DNA of 64,000 nucleotides. It comes from Sclerodactyla briareus (taxonomy: Eukaryota > Echinodermata > Holothuroidea > Dendrochirotida > Sclerodactylidae). The notes beneath the pieces were generated by a model. It was given only the letters and a program-made list of their open reading frames with translations. It searched no databases and had not been told where the DNA came from. Made by a program: the position numbers and the translations under genes. Where the stretch lies: assembly GCA_026419785.1 (NCBI GenBank), contig JAODTK010005524.1:124001-188000 (forward strand). Reading direction: 5' to 3'. Below, piece by piece: positions 39,302 through 50,169 of the stretch. The number at the start of each line of letters is the position of its first letter. Position 1 is the stretch's first letter.

Positions 39302-39606
39302 TGTATATGTTGTATGCGTCTGGGTCTGCATGGTGAGAGAATAATAAAGCACGTGGAGAACTAACTGGTATGAAGAACTTATTATTACTATAAAACGTTG
39401 GGAAATACATGGCTAACTACAGACACCGACTTTTACTGCGTCGGTTTTGGTCGCTGACAGAGACAGAGTGAGAGGAGCCCGATCGGAAGACGGTGACTTC
39501 TCTTATGTACTGATGCAAATTTTTACATTGCATCATTTATTGGTCATTTAACTATGAGATGCATTGGCTAAAATACACATGGTAATGAATTATCATATCA
39601 CATATA
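39302..39606 (-). repeat. Putative 5' LTR of the Gypsy element
   Basis: The inner edge is set by the primer binding site (…ATACA next to TGG). The outer edge is uncertain; TGTGATATGATAATTC near 39606 starts with TG and would give about 305 bases. An AATAAA on the minus strand (39536-39541) could be the poly-A signal. No partner LTR was found near 34.5 kb, so this call rests on one copy. Confidence 0.5.
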
Positions 39607-40020
39607 TAGCACTAAATTCCACTGCTCGGGATGAATACATACCGCCGATACACTCCGTCACTAGACAACCAAACCTCTGTGGCCTCCTCGCATGCTATTA
39701 ACTATTTTTATAAGTACTATCAGTGGAGCATGGAGCATGACAAATGAAAACAATCTGACACAAGGTATCTCCGCCCCTATTAAACATCGACGCTCGCAGC
39801 ACGAACTCAGTGCTCAAGCGTATAGGCTGCTGTGTATAGCCTATATATGCCGAATACTGACTGCTGAACTATATATGCATATATAGCCCTAAATTAATTA
39901 AATTCCACTGCACTGATGAATACATACCGCCAATACACCCCGTCACTGACATCCAAAACCTCCTTGGCCTCCTCGCCTGCCTATTAACTATTTTATTAAG
40001 TACTATCAGTGGAGCAGAAG
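39597..40020. repeat. ~287 bp direct tandem duplication
   Basis: 39597-39740 and 39882-40020 share CTAAATTCCACTG, GATGAATACATACCGCC, CACTCCGTCACT / CACCCCGTCACT, GGCCTCCTCGC and AAGTACTATCAGTGGAGCA in the same order. The duplication sits at the inner edge of the right arm and next to the Gypsy LTR. The left arm has only one copy. Confidence 0.85.
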
Positions 40021-40799
40021 GCACACTAAACGAGAACACAAATCGATCAAATTGTAGTGAAGCCCCGCTACTGTGCGAGCAGCTGTCGTTGACGGATTCA
40101 ACTGCAGCAATAAGGGCGATTCAATTGGCACTGTCTCATATGTGACCTATAGTGAGTGTGACGGTCAGAAATGTTGCTATGTACATCCATACCGGACTAT
40201 CACGAATCTCCGATTGCAGTCAAGTCAGCATCACAGCACTTGCGAAACAATATTTGAGAATAGCACTCCGATTCTTTGGATACGCTGACGTTTTCCGTAG
40301 TCACCACGCACTGAGGCGAGGGCTCTCATTCCTCGCTGCGGACCATTACGCAAACCCCCATTCCGAGAATAAAAAAAACACTATCATCAATTACCCAAGG
40401 TTGCCTAGTGACGAGATGTTTGCAAGTATTGTTGTCCTCATTCCAGCTGAACCAACGTTGCCTGTTGGTATGGTGATTAGACTGCTTAAACCAGAGAATG
40501 TCATTCGACATGCACAATAATATCAATCGGTCCAGACATACGTATGACGACATACTCCAGTGTTTATGAAGCCTGGTCCAAGAAGAGTATTCAAGTTTCC
40601 AAGTTTTTCTTCACCTCATGAAATACAAGTATGCCATTCTTACATAAATTTTACATAGTGGTCCCTGCATGGAAGATATGTTTTTAGTTTATTTAAAGTG
40701 TTCATTGTTCTTTTAGAAGGAAAGAGATTGGATATATATGGATATATATGATATTTTAATTTTAATTTTTTTTTTTTTTTTAATTTCTTGTATGATATT

Positions 40800-42640
40800 T
40801 TATCCCTATTGTTTGGGATCCGTCACTGTCATCGCGGGTGATTAGAGGTCAAAGTCCTAAAGATCCCTGTGAAGAGGATAGGTCCAGAATGATTGGTCCA
40901 AATCAAGCAGGCTTCGGTGTGTAGCTTTTTTCCATGGGGAGTACAAGCACTCTATTGTTTGTTTTTGTTTTTCACTTCACTTCGTTCATGGATCATTTTG
41001 GAGGAATGGAGAGATTGGAAAATTTTGTTTATAAGAGCTTCAACCCCGCCCCCACCTGGATTAATGACAGCCATCCTTGGTATTTGAGTTTCCCCATTAT
41101 GAGTAAATATCCCTATTGTTTGGGGGTCAGCCCCAAGGCCCCCCCCCCCCCATCTTAGGTCATTGGAGGTCAAAGACATCCTACCGCTAGTCCTTAATAA
41201 ATTTGGGGGGAAAGTTGACTCGGCGTCACCAGAGGTTTTAGTGTATCTATTTGGATAATTAAATCGAAATTTCTCAAGTTGCTTGATTGGTTATAGATGC
41301 GTGTGTGGATGCTGTCTATATAGGTTCTGAATTTTGTATTCCTGAACAGTATGTGTGTGTACGCGTGTGTACGCGTGTGTGGTGTGTGTGTGTGTGGTGT
41401 GTGTGTGTTTTGGTAGGTGTGTGTGTGTGTGTCTGTGTGCATGTGTGTATGTAAGTGCAACCTGCTGTGAAGAACATACCTCGACCCCATCTGGATGGAT
41501 GAGCCCATACTTTGTATGAGAGTATATTATGAGTACATGATTCCTGCATCGTTTTGTGGTCATGCCAAAGTCATCTGAAGTCCTGAGGTAAAGACTCCTA
41601 TTAATTTTTGATCCTGAATAATTTGAAAGTACTCGGGTCAACCAGAGTCATTTTAGTGTATCTATTTGGAAATTTTAAGCGGAAATTCTCAAGTTTGCTG
41701 ATTGTATAGGACGTGGTGTGGATGCGGTCTATAGATGGTGTCTGAATTTGTATTTTCCGGACAGTATGTGTGTGTACGCTGTGTGTACGCGGGGTGGGGT
41801 GGGTTGTGTGTGTGTGTGTGTGTGTGTGTGTAGGTGTGTGTGTGGATGTCCCTGTGTGCATGTGTGTATGTAAGTGCACACTGGCTTGTGAAGAACATAC
41901 TCGACCCCATCTGGATGGATGAAGCTCATACTTGTATGAAAAGTATAATATGAGTACATGCTTCCTGTCGTTTTTTGTGGTCAGGCCAAGGTCATCTGAA
42001 GTCCCTGGAGGTTACAACACTCCTATTTTGATCCTGATAAAATTTGAAATTGGCCTCGGTTCACCAGAGGTCCTTTTAGTGTAATCGAATTCATTTGTTA
42101 GGAGTTTGTGGATGTGATCTATCCTTGGTCTGACTTTTTCTATTTCTTGACTGTAATCCATGGAACTATGCATCATGAAACTATTGTGTATGTGTGTATG
42201 TTGGTATGTATGTTTGTACCCTGTTTCACAACCTGGCTTGTGAGGACATAACTCGATTCAACCTGGATGCTGGAGCTCATGCTTGGTATGTAGGTTCCCC
42301 AAACCGTATCCCTATTGTTTTTTTTGTTTTTTGGTGTTGTTTTTTTTTTTTTTTGGGGGGGGGGAAATTAGTCCAGATGATTGGTCCAATCAAGCGAAAT
42401 TTATTGGTGTATTTTCTTATTGGACGGTGTCAAGCATTTGTTTTTCGTTCTTGGTTTGTGGGTTCCACCTGCTGATACATGTTCTCATATTGTTGCTTCC
42501 AGGTTATCAGATTACTTGGAGTGAAAGGTCAATGACGCAGTCAAGAAAAATCACTAAGTCTTTTGGCTTTCGGTCACCTGATTCGTCATCAAATCATCTG
42601 TTTTTCTATTCGATAGGGACATTCTTGAATGAAGAGATAT
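40800..42640 (-). repeat. ~330 bp tandem repeat array S5, right arm
   Basis: About five units in reverse orientation, with words such as CCCTATTGTTTGGG, GGTCAAAG-CCTA, CTCGACCCCATCTGGATGGATGA (41483 and 41908) and AGTATAATATGAGTACATG. GT microsatellites lie at 41350-41450 and 41766-41860. The mirror of S2 but longer. ORFs on the minus strand rich in His/Thr (41194-41959) are translations of the GT/CA runs. Confidence 0.85.
41350..41450. repeat. (GT)n microsatellite
   Basis: TGTGTG runs with single-base interruptions over about 100 bases. A second, similar run (41766-41860) sits about 415 bases further on in the next array unit. Confidence 0.9.
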
Positions 42641-43640
42641 TCCACAACGTTTGTTTCGCAAACGCCAACTGAGCCGGAGGGTGTATATAACAGGATCCCC
42701 CCCCGGTGGGCACAACTATTTCTCTTTTATGCTCTTTCGCTCGAGTATTACAATTAATTGCAAGAACCATGGCCTATCTATTCATCGATGTCGCAAGGCA
42801 ATGTGTTGAATTGGGCAATCTCTCTTACCGTAAGGTGAATGAAGACATGTAAATGTGTCCGAATTAGAGGAAAATTCAAAAATATGATGATAATTTGCCA
42901 TAATAGGTAAATAGTGAACGACACGTAATGTATGCACTAGGAAAACGGTGTCAATCTCACTATCATTATTTATTCAATGGAATGGTGACGAATGGAAATA
43001 ACCTTGTATATAAATCTACGCCATAGAACTTCAACTGTAGACCCTGAACTGGAGCAAATCGTAACCATGACCCGAATGTACGTAGGCCCTACCTCCCACT
43101 TAGGCCCAGGCCTAACTTTACTATTACTAATTAATGCATACATTGTCTGTTGAGAAACCTAACCTTAACAATGTATGTTTTTAGTCTATACGTTTTCACT
43201 GTTACTGATTACATCTGCCATCAAAGCCTTCTCCTCGATAATTCCCGACCACTTCGAACCCTCTGTTTTGGTTTCTTGAAAGCACATTGTATGTTATCAG
43301 TTTTGTATGTTCCAAGGTTATTCGCACACATGTGCAATCTGCGTATACTGGTATACGTACGGGATCACTGTTGCCTTGCTCCGTTTCGCTTGCAAGTTGT
43401 AAACAAAAGTGTAGTATGCGACCAGTGGACTAATTTTGGGGAAGCTATGGCGCAACTTGAGCATATATCGCTATCTCAGCTTTGTAATTAGGCCTCTTTT
43501 TAACTCTGGGACTACGATCGCATCCTCATTGCGGTTTGCCGTTTGGTCTACATTTTATATTTTCAGTTTCTTCTGTAGATCATTCCAATTGTCAAGAGTT
43601 TTACCCGGTTACCTCTAGGGAAGTGTGTGAAACTCTTGAA

Positions 43641-44048
43641 TCACAAAATTTGACAATCCGTTTCCGTCCAGTTAGTGAAATCCACACTATTTCTTCTCGG
43701 TGAACCTTGTTTGCGCCAGACATAGACCAACGAATACACCAAAGCGGAGAAAAGGAATTGATAATGACTCTGTATATATACTGGGTGGTGTAAGTCACCA
43801 TACATTATGTATCCCCGTGCCACTCCCAAATGGTGGGAAAGGGCCTTCCCACCGTATTCACTCTTGCTAACAAACGACTTGCTCGTCTTACTCTGAGTAT
43901 GACGGGCATGTTTTATTAGACGCCCCGTAAAGTAATCGCTCTCTGGGGGAATTGCAAGGCAGCGACTATGTTTCCATTGAAATGAAAACATATCGTCGTC
44001 ATTTTCATCACGTAGGTACCTTGGGACAAATAATACTTGCCCTTTCAA
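43641..44048 (-). CDS. Unidentified ORF in right arm
   Basis: This 135-codon ORF is the longest outside low-complexity sequence. It includes SFQWKHSRCLAIPPESDYF and GYIMYGDLHHPVYIQSH. The mirrored left-arm sequence carries a related frame (GYIMSGDLPNPRYIQSH near 25136) but is broken elsewhere. I recognise no domain, and there are no signal peptide or membrane segments. The neighbouring ORF 44406-44765 minus (119 codons) could be an upstream part of the same unit. It may be an unknown transposon protein, a captured exon or chance. Confidence 0.3.
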   Translation of the reverse strand: MKGQVLFVPRYLRDENDDDMFSFQWKHSRCLAIPPESDYFTGRLIKHARHTQSKTSKSFVSKSEYGGKALSHHLGVARGYIMYGDLHHPVYIQSHYQFLFSALVYSLVYVWRKQGSPRRNSVDFTNWTETDCQIL

Positions 44049-44405
44049 TGGCCATCAAAGTTTTGAGAGTTAGGTTTCTGTAAGAATCATGGAAATCTCC
44101 CAATATGAATGTCTTGGCTCATCAATTCTACTCGATTTCATCGGCCACTTCGCCTGCTCAGCTCATCCTAAAGAATAGTGTTCGAACGATTTTCCAGATA
44201 CTTTTCGATCTGCTACCTTAAACCTCTGAGTTTCCGTTGAATTTGCCTCTGTTTGAATTTCCGGGGGAGAACCATCATGACTAACAATAAACACATCCCG
44301 TCGCTCATTCAGTACGACAAAGGCTTGGACCCTTTAGGACATCTGTAATTATGAGGATTTACCGGTGGTCGTGATATGACTCCATGGGATATGTTTTTTA
44401 CCCTA

Positions 44406-44765
44406 CTACATTGATCCAAGTCTCATCTTCGCTATAAGTTTAGAAGCTGTTGCGTTCCTCACCCTTCCATTTGTTGGCTTTCTCCTGGCCCCAATGGTGG
44501 CGTCCCACCTCCCGTTGGAGTGATGAAAATTATGACTGTCCTGTTTGCTTGTTCGATTGCAAATCCTCGACGTCGGTTCCTCGGCACACGAAAAGGAATG
44601 TTTCATCAGTAAAGGGTTGATATCATCCCCCAACATGGTATGAACTTTCCTTCCATGTCGTTCTAGGCCGGGAACTTCTTTTCTTCTTCGGTGTACTAGA
44701 GTGTCCTTTTCATAAGAGATAGAAAGAAAGGAGATGAACAGTATAAGTTTCAGTTTGTTACACAA
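44406..44765 (-). CDS. Unidentified basic ORF in right arm
   Basis: This 119-codon ORF begins with a hydrophobic stretch (LKLILFISFLSI) and then becomes Arg/Lys/His-rich (HRRRKEVPGLERHGRK, GARRKPTNGR). The left-arm mirror (24250-24500) is frame-broken and lacks an equivalent ORF. No family was recognised. It lies about 360 bases upstream, in the same direction, of ORF 43641-44048. Confidence 0.25.
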   Translation of the reverse strand: MCNKLKLILFISFLSISYEKDTLVHRRRKEVPGLERHGRKVHTMLGDDINPLLMKHSFSCAEEPTSRICNRTSKQDSHNFHHSNGRWDATIGARRKPTNGRVRNATASKLIAKMRLGSM

Positions 44766-44875
44766 ATAAATTTACTGAATATTTAGAATCACTCGCCACT
44801 AGCATGGACAGTATGTCGGCATACTATTAATTCACGTGCATCTTTCGCTGTCCCGATAACTCCATATATTGTTAT

Positions 44876-45570
44876 GGTATTTCACTAAACCGTTAATCGA
44901 CATGCACTTGTTACAGTATCTCTCTATCACGTTAATTCACATGCATTGTTATGGTATTAATTCCTAAACCGGTATCGATATGCATTGTTACAATATCTCT
45001 GCTGTTACGGGTTTGATTCCATGCATTGTTTACGGTCTCACTAACCGTAAAATCGACTGCATTGTTATAGTTCGTCTCTATTACGTTGATTCGACATGCA
45101 TTGTTATGGTATTTCACTAAACCGTTAATTGTCATGCATTGCTACATATCGCCCGATTTGACTAAATCACATGCATTGTTCGGTATTCACTACACGTTAA
45201 TCGAGTCATTGGTAAGTATCTCACTATTAACTCAATGCACATGCATTGTTACGGCATTTCCCTAAACTACGTTAGTCTTGCATTGCTACAGTATCTCCCT
45301 ATTACTTCAACGCACATGCATTGTTACGACGGTATTTTCTTTCACTAAATCGTTAATCGATATGCATTGTTACAGTATCTCCCTATTGCGTTAGTTCACA
45401 TGCATTGTTACGGTATCTCAATATAAACCGTTAATGGACTGCATTGTTTACAGTTCTGCCTATTCCGTTACTCCTACATGCATTGTTACGTTATCTCCCT
45501 ATGCTACTATTTCACATGCATTGTTATGGTAAGCTTGCTCTAGCAAATAGCCGTTAATCCACATGCATTG
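44876..45570 (-). repeat. Dimeric ATGCATTGTTA minisatellite, right arm
   Basis: About nine imperfect dimers of about 76 bases. Halves read CGTTAATTCACATGCATTGT followed by TACGGTATTTCACTAAAC, and CGTTAATCGATATGCATTGT followed by TACAGTATCTCCCTATTA. Reverse-complement counterpart of the shorter left-arm array. Confidence 0.9.
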
Positions 45571-46230
45571 GTCACCGTGTATGAAAGGGTAGAAAGTCTA
45601 GATCCTCACAACGCCACAGGTGAACATTTTCAAAAAGAAAGGGACCCTGCTTTCATGTTTATGTTTTAAAACACCTGCTCACACCTCCCGTTCGGAGAGG
45701 ATTGTCAACTCTTGACGGGGCCCACGGACCATCGAAGCCCTCACGGGTGACGAATCTATCGATTGGCTTTACACATCCGAAGTATGTTAGGTTTTCTGAT
45801 TCAAAGTAGGAGGGTGTATTGGGGAGGTTGGGCCAACTGGCTCTCCCCATGTTGGAGACTTCTTGTACCGCACGACTTACCTAACAAGCCTGTCGTCGTT
45901 ATAAACAGGGGGGGTTTATTTTTTATAAAAATTTTGTTTTTTTATTGAATCGGTATGTAGTGTTGAACCATGGAATGTCTGCCAGGTCATTTTGTGTCAC
46001 TTAGAACAGGTAACTCAGTGCCTCCACGTGAAGGGGCATTCCCGGAGCACGCGAATGCTTGCGAAGAAAATTTTGCGCGCATCAGTCATGCACAACAATC
46101 CTGTTTTGTGTAAATGGCCGTCTGTGCTTCGGCGAAGAGGCCTGTTAACAAGTGACTCAACTGTATGAAATAATCTGCCATTAACCCGGTAATCAACTGA
46201 ATTTTCCTCACTAGTTCTGTATTTCTCTCT

Positions 46231-46271
46231 GGGGGGGGGGGGGGGGGGGAAGGGGGGGGGAGGGGGGGGGG
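46231..46271. repeat. G-rich homopolymer tract
   Basis: About 40 bases of G with two A interruptions. It mirrors the shorter C tract at 23116-23136 in the left arm. Confidence 0.9.
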
Positions 46272-46829
46272 GCTGGAAAAATCTAGCCTAAAACGTATCA
46301 TGTAACTTTTTAGGTGTATGCGACCTATTATTGGGAGTGGCCGATTTTCTGCTTTCGCGGAATTTAGATAATGGTTTCAACATATTCTGTCTTCAATTGT
46401 CATTTTTCGTTACGGTTGTAATGTTTCAAACGATATTCCCACATAAGTTTACTTTCGCGGAAGAACAACGCTAATTTTGGTGGTGATAAATATAGCCGAA
46501 AATTTATATCGAAATTTCTCGCTTTGCGTTTGATTATTATTGGGCTTAATTAATCACGGAAATTGGTACATTTTATTAGGCGATTATCTAGATATTGCAA
46601 ATTAGATTTTTTTTCCTAGCGTAGCCAGGCGCTCCCGAATGTTTTTGTCCTGTATCGCACTGAGTGCCTTTCCAATTCTGCTCCCCCTAGCAGACGGATG
46701 GGCTTAATCACGCACTGCTAACATTCTCAAGCTTCAGAGACTTTCTACACAAACAGAAATGGGGTTTGAAGCGAGTGGGCTATTGGATTGGGAAGATCAA
46801 CTAATATCATGAAATCAATTTAACTAATT

Positions 46830-47600
46830 TAACTAATTTCAAATGGACTGGCAGGTGGGTCCCTGGTAGTATTGTAGGTATAAGGCCTGAGCCATTATAA
46901 CTATATATATAGTTCTAATGAACTGAAAACTCTGGCTCATGTAGAGTTTCCATGAAGTTGTTCTGTAGTGACCGTGTAGTGTGACCTATCATAATAGAAC
47001 GGTAGGCTATAGCCTAACTCCACTGTTGGTTCCCTCCATGTTCTTCTTGGGACTTGAGGGGACTGGAGCACTATGCAGAATTGCTAGGCTCGATAATACC
47101 CGTCCACTTTACTTGATTAATCATATCAGACTGTTTTTCTCATGGCATAATTTTGTCCGGGGTACAACACGGGGCTTACTTCCAGGAATAACAAGAATAT
47201 CATGATCAATATTTCTCCACATCCTGTACGTTCACATGACTGAGAATAAACATTTGTGCCTTCGAATATGCTGCCCCTGCTGCTTGTTTCGAGAATCTAG
47301 GCGGCATTGTAATGGGCCTACCATATCGTCATGAAGGATTGTAAGCCTAACTTGGGCACCCAAATACTGGGTTCGGAGACCTATGGACGATACAACGGGG
47401 CTCTTTGAAAAATTTGGCTGTAAATTTGGTGCTGGGTAATTTGGGATTACAGGTCGTGGAGTGTTGCGGTTTTTAGAAGAGGGAAATGACCCGTTTAGAT
47501 AGATGGATGCTTTCAGTGAAAGACAAAATTCGGTTCCGGCTAAAATTTTGTCCGCGTGTTCTGTTCGTTTCATGCTATGTATCACGCGCCGCTAACTCAT
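46830..47600. other. No gene recognised
   Basis: Sequence beyond the right-arm edge. ORFs at 46981-47205 (plus) and 47232-47585 (minus) carry no recognisable motif. The latter might hold the degraded 5' part of the following non-LTR element, but this was not supported. Confidence 0.4.
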
Positions 47601-47639
47601 TATATTTCTCCTTGGAGGCAGGGCGCAGACCTACACGGT

Positions 47640-49850
47640 AACTAAAGATAGACGGTGTGGACAAATTCGTTGTACTGGGCGATACTATCGTCGTTATGCT
47701 GATCTACGGGACAAGTTCATCCCTCCAGCGTCCGCGGTTTGCATTAATCGCGTCCGATTGATGGCAAAACCCGAATGATAATTCTAGACAATTTAGTGAC
47801 GGTATTTGGTGAACTGGTACTCTTGAATGGTTTAATTGTTGACAATGCTGAATTTACTGTGTATTTAACTATCGACAGGGACAGGAGTGGAAATCTGTTC
47901 GGACCATGTCATGTATCGCTTCATTGGTTGAGCTGTATGAGCGATACAACACACGTTTTCAATTATCTTTCCTCTCCATCACAAGACAACCACGCCCCTG
48001 TGTTTATTACCATCGCATGTCGTGAACTAGGGATCGACGAAGACGAGTTTACTGTTAGAATGTCCCAGTTGTCCTGTTATATCCCATTGAAAGACCCTCG
48101 GACAAATCCGCTTGGTCGGATTTGGATCTGTGAATGCTGACACAGTGTTTGGATTCAGCTTGACCACCTATCTCTCTGATCAAATATTAATAGACGTTTA
48201 AATTGGTGGTTTACACCTAGTCGAGAACAGGCTGAGCGCAAATGGGGAGGGGATGCGTGGAACTATTCTCATCTTGCGACTCCTTTTGGATTATGTAATC
48301 TGCCGTAAAACTGAACTGTTCTTGATATTCGTTGATTTTAGTAATGCATATGATAGAGTGCCACGAAAAGCTCTTTGTTTCTATTTGCGGGATTAGGTTG
48401 TTTTCAGCCACCATGATAATGGCTTTAGCTGTGCTCTATAATGACGCAAGATTAGTAATGGGGGCGGTAGTTATAATTACTTCTATGGATTACTCCATGG
48501 ATCACCCACAAGTTGTTGGCTGTTTACCTTCTATATTGGACCATTTTAAATTCAACAATTAAGCAACGGTGTTTGATTGATGGGTATTTTGGGTTGCTAT
48601 ATACACTCGTCCTTTATGAATGGATGATCCTGTATTTATAGCTACACTATGGAGGCCTAACTAGAAGTGGATATTTTTTTACTTTTTTTGTTGAGGATTC
48701 TGATGGTAGTTAACATGACAAGACAAAATGATGTCATTAAGGCAATGCCGTTGAATTGGGTTCCAATTGGTGACTGGGAGCATCGTTTGCAGAAATTGTG
48801 ACGCGTAATGTTTTTATCTGGGCTCTGCTTTTCACTCGGGAGGGGAAGGATTTTTCTTCTGTGGAGAGGCTAAATTGTCAACAAAAAAGGCATGTTTGGA
48901 TTTTGTTGCATTCCTGAAAACGTCATTGGACTTTCCATTCTGGGTGAAGAAAAAAAGTTTAGAGGCAGCCTTATTGTCCTTGTATCCCTATATATTTGTG
49001 AGACTGGCTAAATAATAGTGCTTCAATTCACTTGTGGAGGTTACTACCGGAAGTTGGTCAATCGATTCTGGGCTTGAGATCGTCAACCCCAATGACCTTT
49101 GCCTGTTAGAGTTTGCTGGCCGTCCTTTTGTCCAAAGTGATAGCAATTCAGGGAACGGTTTATAGCCGCATTCTTGAACAATCGTCCATGGCAGAGAGAT
49201 GGACCCGTTTTTTATTACAGTTTGGAGTGTGTGCCAACGCCAGAACTAACGCCTTCATTTATTTCGAGGGAATTCCGAGTGCTGGATTTTGAGATTGCGA
49301 CATGAACGAGAGGAAACGGAAGGTTTCGCTCCGTCCGATCGCTTGAAATCACGCCAGTATGTCGAGTTAAACCCAGAATTTACGATTTCCCTATTCATAC
49401 CAATTTCTTTCAGGCAAGGAAGTACCAGACGAATTTTTGCAACTAGGTATCGTTTGTCTCACATGATCTGGCAGTCGAGAGGAGGGCGCTGGTTCTCGTC
49501 GCCCGTAACAGGATGTCTCTGTTCTGTGGGGAGTCCAGCAGTACCAAACACGTGTTGTTTTTGCCACTCACGTTAGAAATATTTTCGTAGGCAATACCAT
49601 AATCCAATGACATACTATAGCTGGCCTGTTTCTGGCAGGGTGAGGCTTCCTTAGTGTGTGAAGCAGTTTATGCTGTTAATAGTTCACTGTTAGTAGGCCT
49701 GTTTCGGTGTCCGTAACATGGAATGAGTATGTTAGTATTATCAATCCACTCGCATTATTATGTGTACTTGGTTTTGTCCCATATGTACGATCATTTGAGA
49801 TGAATAAATGAAACTAGCTAACTAACTAAACTACTAATTCAGTTCGATAG
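47640..49850 (+). mobile_element. Non-LTR retrotransposon B (endonuclease, RT, Cys-rich end)
   Basis: Plus-strand signatures in order start with FTVYLTIDRDRSGNL (about 47845-47890) and DNHAPVFITIACRELG (about 47985-48030), which correspond to the C-terminal half of an APE-type endonuclease with its S-D-H box (here D-N-H). RT signatures follow: FVDFSNAYDRVPRKAL (48328-48375, motif A with catalytic Asp), a QGSPTSC-like remnant (about 48510) and a DD-containing MDD-like remnant (about 48620). Next are FVAFLKTSLDFPFWVKK (48902-48952), EAALLS (about 48962) and NPNDLCLLEFAG (49085). The C-terminal block WQSRGGRWFSSPV with CLCS (about 49470-49530) follows. An AATAAA lies near the 3' end (49803). It differs from copy A in its motif A text, so it belongs to another family. 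The 5' end is truncated or unrecognisable. Confidence 0.85.
47780..49580 (+). pseudogene. Endonuclease/reverse transcriptase ORF remnant
   Basis: Coding part of element B. Longest uninterrupted pieces are 47775-48140 (121 codons, endonuclease end), 48332-48562 (out of the RT frame) and 49289-49576 (95 codons, C-terminal region). The RT motif A piece is readable in a frame different from both neighbours. Not functional as written. Confidence 0.8.
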
Positions 49851-50169
49851 TTACGACATCAGACTCAACCAGGGGATGAATCAGATCAGGAGGAAAATGC
49901 CAGGCAATCGTGGATACAAGTCCTGTTTCTCACAATGAGGCAATGATGTATAATGTTGATGATCATATCATCGTGGTTAGATGTTTGAAAGGGCTGCTTT
50001 TGAAACAGCAAGACTTGTTGCATTTTGGTTCGATGCATGTTCATGTTGATCGTTAGGATTCGTCTTGTTTGTGAGTCCACAAATGAATTGGACTCAGGCC
50101 ATAACATCACATATAAATTGTAGAAATTCACTGTAGGGGGACTGTGAATTATAAAGAATAGGCTGAAAA

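Larger units (their letters stand above)
34560..39606 (-). mobile_element. Ty3/Gypsy LTR retrotransposon, Mag/SURL-like
   Basis: Read on the minus strand, the order is putative 5' LTR, primer binding site, leader, gag with a CCHC knuckle, aspartic protease, RT, RNase H and integrase, which is the Gypsy gene order. The integrase C-terminal part ends near 34560. No second LTR was found beyond it, so the element is 3'-incomplete or the LTR lies outside what I could recognise. The integrase text SSYRYPQSNGFIERQVQ and the RNase H tail KYKPGNEMVLADALSRL resemble Mag-clade elements such as sea-urchin SURL. Frames are broken throughout, and a ~84 bp A tract splits the RNase H and integrase regions. 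Confidence 0.92.
39740..46830 (-). repeat. Right arm of large inverted repeat
   Basis: Mirror image of 22570-29450 (anchors given there). Order from inside out is flank, ~330 bp array S5, AT-rich segment, unidentified stretch with ORF 43641-44048, minisatellite and G-run flank. Compared with the left arm it has a longer minisatellite and a longer G tract but lacks the ~595 bp segment at 28640-29236. Confidence 0.9.

Noticed and set aside
40152-40520. 122-codon plus-strand ORF in the right arm
   Set aside because: The mirrored left-arm sequence keeps no equivalent open frame, and no domain is recognisable.
41194-41959. Overlapping His/Thr-rich minus-strand ORFs
   Set aside because: They are translations of GT/CA microsatellites within the repeat array.
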